NCBI RefSeq assembly: GCF_013087515.1
Contig: NZ_JABFCN010000058.1
Coordinates: forward strand, 1 to 64,000
Source: Rhizobium sophorae
GTDB taxonomy: Bacteria > Pseudomonadota > Alphaproteobacteria > Rhizobiales > Rhizobiaceae
DNA: 64,000 nt
Reading direction: 5' to 3'
Below, piece after piece: positions 1 through 9,106 of this stretch; positions within the stretch are counted from its first letter, which is position 1, and each line of letters starts with the position of its first letter. Below the pieces are notes generated by a model, which did no database searches, was not told the DNA's origin, and was given only the letters and a program-made list of their open reading frames with translations. The position numbers and the translations under genes are program-made.

Positions 1-157
1 CTGATGCCCGCGTTGCAAGGCTTGATCTGACAAGCGGATTAATGAGTTCACGCTCTAGCCCTGTCGAGTTTAGCGATGAGATTTTCGATCGCCCGGTGGA
101 TGCACATCGGGTGCATGTGACTTGCCGTCTTCTTCCAAGATCAACCAGGAGATTTCC

Positions 158-1087
158 ATGAGCAATCCAGTTCTCGTAAATCAGATCATTCCCGAGTCCG
201 ATGTCGTGCCGCTGACCGGCCGTGTCGGCACCGAAATCAGGGGTATCCGCCTTGGCGGAGAGCTTTCGGACGCGACGGTGGCAGCCATCAACCAGCTTCT
301 CCTGAAACACAAGGTCATCTTCTTCCGCGACCAGCAACATCTCGACGATTCCGAACAGGAAGCCTTCGCACGCCGCCTGGGCGATCTTGTGCCGCATCCA
401 ACCCAGGGCCCGGTTGCGGGCACGGCTTCCATCCTCAATCTCGATTCCAGCCGCGGCGGCGGCAGGGCGGACCAGTGGCACACCGATGTCACCTTCGTGG
501 ATGCCTATCCTAAATTCTCGGACCTTCGCGGCGTCGTCATTCCGGCGGCTGGAGGCGATACGATCTGGTCCAACACGCATGCCGCATATGAAAGTCTGCC
601 GGCACCGCTCAAATTGCTGGCGGACAATTTATGGGCCATTCACAGCAATGCCTATGACTACGCAGCCGTGCGCCCTCGCGCCACCGCTGAAGAGAAGAAG
701 CATTTCGAGGAAGTTTTCACCTCGACCATATACGAGACCGAGCATCCAGTTGTGCGTGTCCATCCCGAAACCGGCGAAAGATCGCTGCTGCTCGGCAATT
801 TCGTTCAGCGTCTGGTCGGCCTGTCGAAGAGCGACTCCGCGAAACTCTACGAGGTGTTCCAGTCCTACGTGACCGCCCCGGAAAATACCGTGTGCTGGCG
901 TTGGAGAGCCGGAGATGTCGCAATTTGGGATAACCGTGCGACCCAGCACTATGCGGTCAACGACTATGGCGACCAGCACCGGGTCGTGCGCCGCGCCACC
1001 GTCGATGGCGACGTCCCCGTCAGTGTCGACGGTCGCCGCAGCATCACCCACGTCAAGGCCGCCAGGCTGAAAGCAAAGGCCGCATGA
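158..1087 (+). CDS. atsK: AtsK-like Fe(II)/2-oxoglutarate-dependent sulfate ester/taurine-family dioxygenase
   Basis: This is a TauD/TfdA-family non-haem iron oxygenase of 309 aa, expected to hydroxylate the carbon next to a sulfate or sulfonate group so that sulfur and an aldehyde are released in the cytoplasm. Starting at the ATG at 158, which has an AGGAGA ribosome site just upstream, the iron ligands fall at H108, D110 and H264, and the oxoglutarate-binding residues at T135, R275 and R279. As I recall, this is the numbering of Pseudomonas AtsK, and the match supports both the start and the subfamily. A longer in-frame TTG at 122 is less likely. An SsuA-like binding protein lies 2 kb downstream, consistent with a sulfur-scavenging role. 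The exact substrate (alkyl sulfate, taurine or other) cannot be read from sequence. Confidence 0.85.
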   Translation: MSNPVLVNQIIPESDVVPLTGRVGTEIRGIRLGGELSDATVAAINQLLLKHKVIFFRDQQHLDDSEQEAFARRLGDLVPHPTQGPVAGTASILNLDSSRGGGRADQWHTDVTFVDAYPKFSDLRGVVIPAAGGDTIWSNTHAAYESLPAPLKLLADNLWAIHSNAYDYAAVRPRATAEEKKHFEEVFTSTIYETEHPVVRVHPETGERSLLLGNFVQRLVGLSKSDSAKLYEVFQSYVTAPENTVCWRWRAGDVAIWDNRATQHYAVNDYGDQHRVVRRATVDGDVPVSVDGRRSITHVKAARLKAKAA

Positions 1088-1341
1088 GCGCGGCCGGACA
1101 GCGGAACGACATGAAATTCGCATGCGCTTGCCGTGCTGATCGCCTCGGCTGGCGCAGGCTCCGGAATCCACTGGAAGTCGGTTGCTGCAAAATTCCTTAA
1201 ATCGGCATCGATTGAAGGATAACATCATGCAGCATGTCAAAGTGCGACAGCGCCCTCTGCGTATCTGGAAATACGCGCGGCGCTGTCGTGAGATTCCAAG
1301 AGCGCACTATCGATGACATCGAGGTGGAAGGGAGATTAGCA

Positions 1342-1816
1342 ATGAGGCGGTTCGCGACACGCATTTGCCATGATTTTCGGGATGACATTTTTCTCGGCCG
1401 TTGCGGCTGCTCAGGCCGACGAGCCGGGGCTCTGGAAGGTTTATAACGACGCCTTCAAGGGCGCGAAATATGTGGATCTGACCCATACCATCACCCCGAA
1501 AATCCCCGTGTGGGCGGGCTTCGGCAATTCAACCTTTGCACCGGCAAAGGCGGGTGCGAATTTGGAAGGCTTCGCCAAGCAGGGCGACGTCTACACCTAC
1601 GACAAGCATGGTTTCGAAGCGACGAGCTACCTGCTGACTACAGATCAGCTCGGCACGCAGCTCGATCCGCCCGCCCATTGGGCACCGGAATATTCCGCAA
1701 GCGACGAGTTGCCGGCGACCTTCGATGATGCGGTACCGAGGGCGTCACGGCAACGCACGGTCGCCAAGCAGGCACGGCCCAGATGGCGAGGCCAAATTTT
1801 CGAAGCAAACTCCTGA
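1342..1816 (+). pseudogene. Broken cyclase-family (kynurenine formamidase-like) gene
   Basis: The frame from 1370 encodes a cyclase-family N-terminus: a hydrophobic export-like leader, then YVDLTHTITP and the metal-binding region LGTQLDPPAHW. Similarity stops near 1725, after LPATF, and about 30 unrelated residues follow to the stop. The family is usually 220-260 aa, so at least half is missing. The best ribosome site (GGGAG) precedes an ATG at 1342 whose frame gives MRRFATRIC and must shift near 1367 to join the cyclase frame, so the 5' end also looks frameshifted. It is a remnant of a periplasmic cyclase/formamidase-type hydrolase, and no activity is expected. Confidence 0.7.
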
Positions 1817-1850
1817 TACACCAAGGAAAAATCCGAAGAGGAATACATCC

Positions 1851-2879
1851 ATGACCGGTCAACCCGTTGCCACCCGCATCGTTCTCGCTTCGCGCCCATC
1901 CGGAAAGCCAGTGGCGGCGAATTTCCGGCTCGAGCGGGAGACGGTTCGGGATCTCGCCGAGGGCGAGGTTCTTCTTGAGACGCTTTATCTTTCCCTGGAC
2001 CCTTACATGCGGGGCCGCATGGACGACGCCAAATCCTATGCCAAGCCGGTCGACATCGGCGGCGTGATGGAAGGAGGCACGGTTGCGCGTGTTTCACGCA
2101 GCAGCAACGCGGCGTTCAAGGCGGGGGATATCGTGCTTTCGCATTCCGGCTGGCAGAGCCACGCGATTTCAGATGGTGGGGACTTGCGGAAGCTCGATCC
2201 GCAAATCGCACCGATCACGACAGCCCTCGGCACTCTTGGAATGCCCGGCTTCACGGCCTATGCCGGGCTTCGCAATATCGGCAAACCCAAAGCAGGCGAA
2301 ACGCTTGTGGTTGCGGCAGCGAGCGGGGCGGTTGGCTCGGCAGTCGGACAGATGGCAAAGATTTACGGTGCGCGTGTCGTCGGAATCGCAGGCGGGCCTG
2401 AGAAATGTGACTACATACGCCAAGCGCTCGGCTTCGATGTCGCCATAGACCATTATGCAAGCGATTTTCCGGCACAACTTGCAGCCGCTTGTCCGAAGGG
2501 CATTGATGTCTATTTCGAGAATGTCGGTGGCCATGTCTGGAGCGCTGTGTTTCCACTGCTGAACGACTTCGCGCGCATACCGGTCTGCGGGCTGATCGCA
2601 CACTACAACGAAGCATCCTCTGTCTCGAGCGGACATGATCGGCTTCCTGCGGTGATGCGCGCCATCCTGCGGAAAAGCCTCACCATCCGAGGCTTCATCC
2701 AGCGCGAATTTGCCGAACAGCGTCCTGACTTCTATCAGCAGGCCGGAGCGTGGATCTCCGAAGGACGGCTCAAGTACAAGGAAGATGTCGTTGACGGACT
2801 TGAAAACGCTCCGGAGGCTTTTCTCGGTCTTCTGGAAGGGAAGAATTTCGGGAAGCTGATCGTGCGCGTCGCGCCCTGA
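1851..2879 (+). CDS. NADP-dependent MDR-family oxidoreductase (CurA/leukotriene B4 12-hydroxydehydrogenase type)
   Basis: This 342-aa protein belongs to the zinc-free medium-chain dehydrogenase/reductase group that reduces the double bond of enones with NADPH. An N-terminal GroES-like half carries LSLDPYMRGRM, typical of this group. A Rossmann half follows with the nucleotide-binding sequence AASGAVGSAVGQMAK, and YFENVGG lies further on. The start at 1851 follows a GAAGAGG-type ribosome site. The open frame extends upstream into the broken cyclase gene, but that part has no family similarity. A role linked to the neighbouring dioxygenase is possible but unsupported; a general quinone/enone reductase fits equally well. 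Confidence 0.85.
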   Translation: MTGQPVATRIVLASRPSGKPVAANFRLERETVRDLAEGEVLLETLYLSLDPYMRGRMDDAKSYAKPVDIGGVMEGGTVARVSRSSNAAFKAGDIVLSHSGWQSHAISDGGDLRKLDPQIAPITTALGTLGMPGFTAYAGLRNIGKPKAGETLVVAAASGAVGSAVGQMAKIYGARVVGIAGGPEKCDYIRQALGFDVAIDHYASDFPAQLAAACPKGIDVYFENVGGHVWSAVFPLLNDFARIPVCGLIAHYNEASSVSSGHDRLPAVMRAILRKSLTIRGFIQREFAEQRPDFYQQAGAWISEGRLKYKEDVVDGLENAPEAFLGLLEGKNFGKLIVRVAP

Positions 2880-3042
2880 AACATCGCCTTGGCGTTTTCT
2901 ATTTCGCGGCGCGGTTCTTTTTTGCTCGTTGTCGGAACAGAACAAAAAAGCCAATCCCGGAGAAGCCGATGCCGGAGCACGTAAATTCTATGAAAAATAT
3001 AGAGACGCTTTAATTTAGCCTCATCCTATTCCGGAGGCTATG

Positions 3043-3996
3043 ATGAAGATTACAAGACGCGCTTTCACGGCGGTGGTGGCAGGCGCCATCGCGACACCTT
3101 TGACGCATGTTCGACTGGCTGGCGCAGCTGACAAGGTCGTGCGTATCGGCTACCAGAAATATGGAACTCTGGTGCTTCTCAAGGGCAAAGGCACGCTGGA
3201 GAAGAAGCTTGAAACCATCGGCTACACGGTTGAGTGGACCGAGTTTCCAGGCGGCCCCCAACTGCTCGAAGCGCTGAACGCCGGCGCTGTCGATTTCGGA
3301 TCGACCGGCGAAACGCCGCCGATCTTTGCCCAGGCCGCCAATGCTCCGCTCGTCTACATTGCGCACGAGCCCCCTGCCCCGCGCGGCGAAGCCATACTTG
3401 TCCCGAAGGACAGCCCCATCAAGTCGGTCGCGGAACTGAAGGGCAAGAAGGTCGCCTTCAACAAGGGCTCAAACGTGCATTACCTGCTCGTCAAGGCGCT
3501 CGAAGAAGCCGGCTTGACCTATGAGGATGTGGAAGCATCCTTCCTCGCCCCAGCCGACGGCCGCGCAGCCTTCGAAAAGGGCGCAGTGGATGCTTGGGTC
3601 ATCTGGGACCCCTTCCAGGCAGCAGCGGAAGTGGCGGTCGAAGCGCGAGAACTCAGAAACGGCGAGGGCATCGTTCCCAATCACCAGTTCTATCTCGGCA
3701 CCAAGGCGCTGATTGACGCTCACGCCGAGGCGATCGATGTCTTGATCGAGGCCATTTCCGAGATCGACGAATGGACCAAGTCCGATACCGCGGCTGCGGC
3801 TGCGGAGCTGTCACCGTCGGTCGGCATCCCCGAACCTGTGCTCGTCAAGGCACTCGAGCGCCAGTCCTACGGGGTCAAGAGCCTGGATGACACTGTCGTC
3901 GCGCAGCAGCAGAACATCGCCGACACGTTTTTCAAACTGAAGCTCATTCCCAAGCAGGTGACGATTGCGGACGTCGTCCGCAAGAGCAAGGCGTGA
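3043..3996 (+). CDS. ssuA: Aliphatic sulfonate ABC transporter substrate-binding protein (SsuA-like)
   Basis: This is a periplasmic binding protein of the SsuA/TauA/NMT1 family, about 317 aa. It has a twin-arginine-like leader (KITRRAFTAVVAGA) followed by the mature-domain hallmarks VRIGYQKYG, ALNAGAVDFGSTGETPP and KGSNVHYLLVKALEE. Two ATGs lie at 3040 and 3043. GGAGG ends only 2 bases before the first and 5 before the second, so 3043 is preferred. The cognate permease and ATPase are absent: the next genes on the far side run convergently. It would bind an alkane sulfonate or sulfate ester and must borrow a transporter encoded elsewhere, or be a leftover of a larger locus. Confidence 0.85.
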   Translation: MKITRRAFTAVVAGAIATPLTHVRLAGAADKVVRIGYQKYGTLVLLKGKGTLEKKLETIGYTVEWTEFPGGPQLLEALNAGAVDFGSTGETPPIFAQAANAPLVYIAHEPPAPRGEAILVPKDSPIKSVAELKGKKVAFNKGSNVHYLLVKALEEAGLTYEDVEASFLAPADGRAAFEKGAVDAWVIWDPFQAAAEVAVEARELRNGEGIVPNHQFYLGTKALIDAHAEAIDVLIEAISEIDEWTKSDTAAAAAELSPSVGIPEPVLVKALERQSYGVKSLDDTVVAQQQNIADTFFKLKLIPKQVTIADVVRKSKA

Positions 3997-4141
3997 AGCC
4001 TATCTGAGCTCCTGGTTCCAGCGGGAAAGTCTGGCTGCCTTCTCGTATAGGAAGGACCGCGGTGCCAACCTTTGTCCTCCAAGAATTGGAGTCGCGATCG
4101 ATGTCTTCCAGCATTGTCGATGTCCGGACCTGGACTTCAGC

Positions 4142-5539
4142 TCAGATATGCAGGGCGCTTCCCAAAGCTTTCAGCGCCGCCTCCATCACCGCTTCGCTGC
4201 GGGTCGGATGCGCGTGAATGGTGCCGGCGATGTCTTCCAGGCGTGCACCCATCTCGATGGCCAGCGCAAAGGCCGCCGAGAGCTCGGAGACCCCGGCGCC
4301 CACCGCCTGCAGGCCGAGCACGAGGTTGGTATCGGCGCGGGCCACCACGCGCACGAAGCCCTCTTCGGATAACATCGTCATCGCCCGTCCGTTGGCGCTG
4401 AACGGAAATTGGCCAGTTCGGATCTCATAGCCTTGCGCCTTCGCCTCTGCCGGCGACAGGCCGGCGCTGACGATCTCCGGGTCGGTGAAGCAGATGGCGG
4501 GAATGCATCTTTTGTCCCAGGCCCGCTTCTTGCCGGCGATGATCTCAGCCACCATCTCCCCTTGTGCCATGGCCCGATGGGCAAGCATAGGCTCGCCGGT
4601 CACGTCGCCGATCGCATAGATGGCGCGCATCGAGGTGCGGCAGCGATCGTCGATCCTGAGGTAAGGACCGGCACGATCGAGATCGAGCTCTTCGAGACCC
4701 GATCCTGCCGTTCTCGGGCGGCGGCCGACGGTGACGAGGATGCGGTCCGCCGGCAGGCTCTGCTGCCGGCCATCCGGCGTTTCGACGATCAATGCCTCGC
4801 CATTGTCGGCAAGGCCGATCGCCTTGGCGCCGGTCAACACCCGGATGCCGCCTTCGGTCAGCTTGCGCATGACGTGCCGCACGAGTTCGGCATCATATTG
4901 CGGCAGCACCTGCGGCATCGCCTCGACGACAGTCACCTCCGAGCCCATCTTGGCAAAGGCCGTTCCGAGCTCCAGCCCGATATAACCGCCGCCGACCACG
5001 ACGAGCTTGTTCGGCAGTTCCGTCAGCGACAGCGCCTCCGTCGAGGAGATGACGCGACCGCCGAAGGGCAGGTTGGCAAGCTCCACCGGATCGGAACCGG
5101 TGGCGATCACCACGGTCTCGGCGCGGATGATCTGCTGGCCGGTTTCCGTCTCCACCTCCACCGTCTTGCCGTCGCGGAAGCGCGCCCGGCCGTGGACGAT
5201 CTTGACGCGCGCCTTCTGCAGCAGCCCCGAGACCCCGCTGGTCAGCCGGCCGACGATGCCGTCTTTCCAGGCAATCGTTCTGCCGAGATCGATCGAGGCG
5301 CCTTCGACGCGGATGCCCATCGGGTTTTTGCCGGCAAGCATCTTTTGCGTCGCGTCGAATTCCTCCGCCGCATGGATCAGCGCCTTGGAGGGAATGCAGC
5401 CGACCGTCAGGCAGGTGCCACCCGGTTTGCCGGCCTCGACGATGACGGTATCGATGCCGAGCTGTCCGGCGCGGATGGCGCAGACATAACCGCCCGGGCC
5501 GGCGCCGATGACGAGGAGCTTGCAGACAATCTCTTTCAT
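4142..5539 (-). CDS. lpdA: Dihydrolipoyl dehydrogenase (E3) of the branched-chain 2-oxoacid dehydrogenase complex
   Basis: This 465-aa flavoprotein reoxidises the lipoyl group of the E2 subunit and passes electrons to NAD+. It has the N-terminal FAD motif GAGPGGY, the redox-active disulfide in GGTCLTVGCIPSK (C43 and C48), the NAD motif VVGGGYIGLELG, and the C-terminal dimer-interface pair in HAHPTRSE. It is the last gene of the bkd operon, 3 bases after E2, so it is the dedicated E3 (LpdV type) rather than the pyruvate dehydrogenase one. Several very long open frames on the opposite strand here are high-GC shadows. Confidence 0.95.
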   Translation of the reverse strand: MKEIVCKLLVIGAGPGGYVCAIRAGQLGIDTVIVEAGKPGGTCLTVGCIPSKALIHAAEEFDATQKMLAGKNPMGIRVEGASIDLGRTIAWKDGIVGRLTSGVSGLLQKARVKIVHGRARFRDGKTVEVETETGQQIIRAETVVIATGSDPVELANLPFGGRVISSTEALSLTELPNKLVVVGGGYIGLELGTAFAKMGSEVTVVEAMPQVLPQYDAELVRHVMRKLTEGGIRVLTGAKAIGLADNGEALIVETPDGRQQSLPADRILVTVGRRPRTAGSGLEELDLDRAGPYLRIDDRCRTSMRAIYAIGDVTGEPMLAHRAMAQGEMVAEIIAGKKRAWDKRCIPAICFTDPEIVSAGLSPAEAKAQGYEIRTGQFPFSANGRAMTMLSEEGFVRVVARADTNLVLGLQAVGAGVSELSAAFALAIEMGARLEDIAGTIHAHPTRSEAVMEAALKALGSALHI

Positions 5540-5542
5540 GGA

Positions 5543-6790
5543 TCAGCCTTCGATGAAAATGAGCGCCGGTGTTTCGAGCAGCGTGCGGATGCGCTGCACA
5601 AAGTTTGCCGCATCCCAGCCATCGATGATGCGATGATCGAAACTGGAGGAGAGGTTCATCATCTTGCGCGGCACGAACTGCGCGCCGTCCCAGACCGGTC
5701 GCGTGGCGATCTTGTTGACGCCGATGATCGCCACCTCGGGACGGTTGATGATGGGTGTCGAGACGATGCCGCCGAGCGCGCCGAGCGAACTGATGGTGAT
5801 GGTCGAGCCGGAAAGCTCATCGCGCGTCGCCGTCCCGGATCGCGCCGCATCCGCCAGCCGGTTCATCTCCGCGGCGCAATCCCAGATGCCGCGGGCTTCC
5901 GCATGCCGTACCACCGGCACGGTCAGGCCGGCCGGCGTCTGCGTGGCGATGCCGATATGCACGGCACCGTAGCGCGTGATGATGCCGGCATCGTCGTCGA
6001 AAGTGGCGTTGACGTCAGGCTGCTCGGAAATCGCCTTGACCAGCGCCCGCATCAGGAAGGGCAGAACCGTCAGCTTCGGATGATCAGGCCTGCGATCGCC
6101 GTTCATCGTGGCGCGCAGCTCCTCGAGTGCAGTCATATCTACCTCCTCCACATAGGTGATGTGAGGGATGCGCGAGGCGGAAAACACCATCTTCTCGGCG
6201 ATGCGGCGGCGCAGGCCGGTCAACTTGATCTCCTCGGTCGCCGTCTTCCTGGCAAAACCGTTCTTCACCGCTGCGGGAGCGGCTCCAGGGGTCAGGAATT
6301 GCTCGATATCCTCACGCAGGATACGCCCGGCCGGTCCTGTCCCCTGCACCTGCCTGAGATCGACACCGCTTTCCCTGGCGAAGAGCCGCACCGAGGGAGC
6401 GGCAAGCGGCTTTTCCGCCGATACAGCCGCCGGCACTGGCGCCGGCGCAGGAGTTGGCGCTGCCGGGGCAGGTTTTACAATTTCGGCCCTGGGGGATTCG
6501 GCAATCGGCGCCTGCCCAATCACCACAGGCTGCGTCTCGCCGACATCTCCCGCCGTCTCGATCCGCACCAGCGGGGCCTTGACCGCGATGCGGTCTCCGA
6601 CCTCGCCGGCAAGCCAGATGACGGTGCCATGGACGGGCGACGGAATTTCCACGGTGGCCTTGTCGGTCATGACGGCGGCGATCACCATGTCCTCGCGGAC
6701 GGGATCTCCCGTCTTCACGAGCCATTCCACGATCTCGGCCTCGGCGACCCCCTCCCCGACATCGGGCATCTTGATGATGAATTCGCCCAT
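5543..6790 (-). CDS. bkdB: Dihydrolipoamide acyltransferase (E2) of branched-chain 2-oxoacid dehydrogenase
   Basis: This 415-aa core subunit transfers the branched acyl group from E1 to CoA. An N-terminal lipoyl domain carries the modified lysine in MTDKATVEIP (K44). An Ala/Pro-rich linker follows at about residues 110-135, then a peripheral-subunit-binding domain (SVRLFARESGVDL at about 140). The C-terminal catalytic domain ends with the active-site HRIIDGWDAA. It sits 3 bases after E1-beta and 3 before E3, as expected for a translationally coupled complex. There is a single lipoyl domain, usual for BCKDH. Confidence 0.95.
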   Translation of the reverse strand: MGEFIIKMPDVGEGVAEAEIVEWLVKTGDPVREDMVIAAVMTDKATVEIPSPVHGTVIWLAGEVGDRIAVKAPLVRIETAGDVGETQPVVIGQAPIAESPRAEIVKPAPAAPTPAPAPVPAAVSAEKPLAAPSVRLFARESGVDLRQVQGTGPAGRILREDIEQFLTPGAAPAAVKNGFARKTATEEIKLTGLRRRIAEKMVFSASRIPHITYVEEVDMTALEELRATMNGDRRPDHPKLTVLPFLMRALVKAISEQPDVNATFDDDAGIITRYGAVHIGIATQTPAGLTVPVVRHAEARGIWDCAAEMNRLADAARSGTATRDELSGSTITISSLGALGGIVSTPIINRPEVAIIGVNKIATRPVWDGAQFVPRKMMNLSSSFDHRIIDGWDAANFVQRIRTLLETPALIFIEG

Positions 6791-6793
6791 GGC

Positions 6794-7807
6794 TCAGGCC
6801 TCCACGACTTCGGCAAGCGCCCGCCCGACACGGCCGGGACCGGGGAAATAATCCCACTCCTGCGCATGCGGATAGGGCGTGTCCCAGCCGGCGACACGCA
6901 CGACCGGCGCTTCGAGATGATAGAAGCAATGTTCCTGCACCAGTGCTGTGACCTCGGCGCCGAAGCCGGATGTCAGGGTCGCCTCATGCACGACGACGCA
7001 GCGGCCGGTCTTGGACACCGATTTGACGATGGCATCGAGATCGAGTGGCAGCAGGCTTCTCAAATCGATCACCTCGGCATCAATCCCGGCATCCTCGGCC
7101 GCGGCAAGCGCCACATGCACCATGGTGCCATAGGCAACGACCGTCACTGCCGATCCCGCGCGCCGCACTTCGGCCTTGCCGATCGGGATCGTGTAGTGGC
7201 CGTCCGGCACCTCTCCGAGGTCGTGTTTCGACCAGGGCGTCACCGGCCGCTCGTGATGGCCGTCGAAGGGGCCATTATAGAGGCGCTTCGGCTCCAGGAA
7301 CATGACCGGGTCGGGATCTTCGATCGCCGCGATCAGCAGGCCTTTGGCATCATAGGGATTGGAAGGCACGATCACCTTCAGCCCGCAGACATGGGTAAAA
7401 AGCGCCTCCGGGCTCTGGCTGTGCGTCTGGCCGCCGAAGATACCGCCGCCGGTCGGCATGCGCACGACGATCGGGCAGGTGAAATCGCCGTTGGAACGGT
7501 AGCGGATGCGCGCCGCCTCCTGCGTCAGCTGGTCATAGGCCGGATACATGTAATCGGCGAACTGGATTTCGACGCAGGGCTTCAGCCCATAGGCCGCCAT
7601 GCCGATCGCCGTGCCGACGATGCCGGATTCGCTGATTGGCGTATCGAAGCAGCGCGTTCTGCCGTATTTTGCCTGCAGGCCCTGTGTGCTGCGAAAGACG
7701 CCGCCGAAATAGCCGACATCCTCACCGAAAACGACAACATTGTCGTCCTTCGCCATCGAGACGTCCATGGCGCTGCGCACGGCCTCGATCATCGTCATCC
7801 TGGCCAT
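6794..7807 (-). CDS. bkdA2: Branched-chain 2-oxoacid dehydrogenase E1 component, beta subunit
   Basis: This 337-aa subunit forms, with E1-alpha, the thiamine-diphosphate decarboxylase that acts on the 2-oxoacids from valine, leucine and isoleucine. The sequence opens with MARMTMIEAVRSAM and continues with VVFGEDVGYFGGVF and CFDTPISESGIVG, all typical of the transketolase-like beta subunit. The frame is open 37 codons further upstream, but the ATG at 7807, one base after the E1-alpha stop, is the family start. It is followed 3 bases later by E2. Confidence 0.95.
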   Translation of the reverse strand: MARMTMIEAVRSAMDVSMAKDDNVVVFGEDVGYFGGVFRSTQGLQAKYGRTRCFDTPISESGIVGTAIGMAAYGLKPCVEIQFADYMYPAYDQLTQEAARIRYRSNGDFTCPIVVRMPTGGGIFGGQTHSQSPEALFTHVCGLKVIVPSNPYDAKGLLIAAIEDPDPVMFLEPKRLYNGPFDGHHERPVTPWSKHDLGEVPDGHYTIPIGKAEVRRAGSAVTVVAYGTMVHVALAAAEDAGIDAEVIDLRSLLPLDLDAIVKSVSKTGRCVVVHEATLTSGFGAEVTALVQEHCFYHLEAPVVRVAGWDTPYPHAQEWDYFPGPGRVGRALAEVVEA

Positions 7808-7808
7808 G

Positions 7809-9041
7809 TCAGTACCCCGCCTGCTGCCGTTGGCGGCGGATATGCGGCGGCATCTCGGCATAGACGCCCTCGAAAATGTCGCGCACCGAAGGCCTGCCGC
7901 CGGCATGCAGCGTGCCATGAGCCTCTGCCTGGCGCTGCGCCTCGATCACCTCGTCCATGATTTCGGCTTCGGCCTGCACATGCCGCTCCTCCGACCAAGC
8001 GCCCTTGACGATCAGATGTTTCTTCAGCCGCAGCACGGGATCGCCGAGCGGCCAGGCCTCCGATTCCGTCTTGGGCCGATAGGCGCTCGGATCGTCGGAG
8101 GTCGAATGCGCGCCGACGCGATAGGTCACATATTCGATCAGCGTCGGCCCGAGATTGCGCCGCGCGCGCTCGGCCGCCCAGCGGGCGACGGCATGGACGG
8201 CGAGGTAGTCGTTTCCGTCGACACGCAGCGCCGGAATGCCGAAGCCGAGGCCCCGCGCCGCGAAAGTGCCGGAGCCGCCCCGGGCAATGCCCTGGAAGGT
8301 CGAGATCGCCCACTGATTGTTGACGATGTTGAGGATCACGGGCGCCTTATAGGTCGAGGCGAAAACCAGCGCCGAGTGGAAATCCGATTCCGCCGTCGAT
8401 CCGTCGCCGATCCAGGCCGCGGCAATGCGGCTGTCGTTCTTGATCGCCGAGGCCATCGCCCAGCCGACGGCCTGCACATATTGGGTGGCGAGATTGCCCG
8501 AGATGGTGAAGAAGCCGTGTTCCTTGGAGGAATACATGATCGGCAATTGCCGGCCGCGTAAGGGATCACTCTCGTTCGAGTAGATCTGGTTCATCATCTC
8601 GACCATCGGATAGTCGTCGGCAATCAAAAGGCCCGCCTGGCGATAGGTCGGGAAATTCATGTCTCCCTTCTCGAGCGCCTTGCGAAAGGCGCAACTGACG
8701 GCTTCCTCGCCGAGATGCTGCATGTAGAAGGAGGTCTTGCCCTGCCGCTGCGCCATCAGCATGCGGGCGTCGAAGGCCCGCAGCTTCATCATGTTGCGAA
8801 GCCCGGTCAGCAATTCCTCATCGGAAAGCGAGCCTGCCCAGGGGCCGACCGCCTCGCCGTCGCGGTTCAAAACGCGGATGATCGAATAGGCGAGATCACG
8901 GATATCTTCGGATGCGACATCCACCTCCGGCCGCGGCACCGAGCCGGCCTTGGCAATCTTGACATTGGAAAAATCAGGCTGACCGCCGGGGCGAACAGCG
9001 GGTTCGGGGACATGCAGGCTCAAACGAGCGGAATCCACCAT
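7809..9041 (-). CDS. bkdA1: Branched-chain 2-oxoacid dehydrogenase E1 component, alpha subunit
   Basis: This 410-aa subunit holds the thiamine-diphosphate site: the bipartite motif starts at GDGSTAESDFHSAL and ends at the NNQWAIS asparagine about 26 residues on. The region around RVGAHSTSDDPSAYR is the phosphorylation-loop homologue of the BCKDH E1-alpha family and separates it from pyruvate dehydrogenase. GGGAGGA lies about 9 bases before the ATG at 9041. It opens the E1a-E1b-E2-E3 block, 65 bases after the acyl-CoA dehydrogenase gene. Confidence 0.95.
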   Translation of the reverse strand: MVDSARLSLHVPEPAVRPGGQPDFSNVKIAKAGSVPRPEVDVASEDIRDLAYSIIRVLNRDGEAVGPWAGSLSDEELLTGLRNMMKLRAFDARMLMAQRQGKTSFYMQHLGEEAVSCAFRKALEKGDMNFPTYRQAGLLIADDYPMVEMMNQIYSNESDPLRGRQLPIMYSSKEHGFFTISGNLATQYVQAVGWAMASAIKNDSRIAAAWIGDGSTAESDFHSALVFASTYKAPVILNIVNNQWAISTFQGIARGGSGTFAARGLGFGIPALRVDGNDYLAVHAVARWAAERARRNLGPTLIEYVTYRVGAHSTSDDPSAYRPKTESEAWPLGDPVLRLKKHLIVKGAWSEERHVQAEAEIMDEVIEAQRQAEAHGTLHAGGRPSVRDIFEGVYAEMPPHIRRQRQQAGY

Positions 9042-9106
9042 ATCTTTTCTTTCCTCCCTTTGCCGGCCTTGCTCCTCTCCTCCGGAAGCAGGGCCGGATG
9101 TGGTTC

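Noticed and set aside
4409..7960. An 1183-codon open frame on the plus strand, opposite the bkd genes
   Set aside because: It is the antisense of three well-matched genes (E3, E2, E1-beta); its product is rich in Arg, His, Asp and Gly as GC-rich shadow frames are, and has no recognisable domain.
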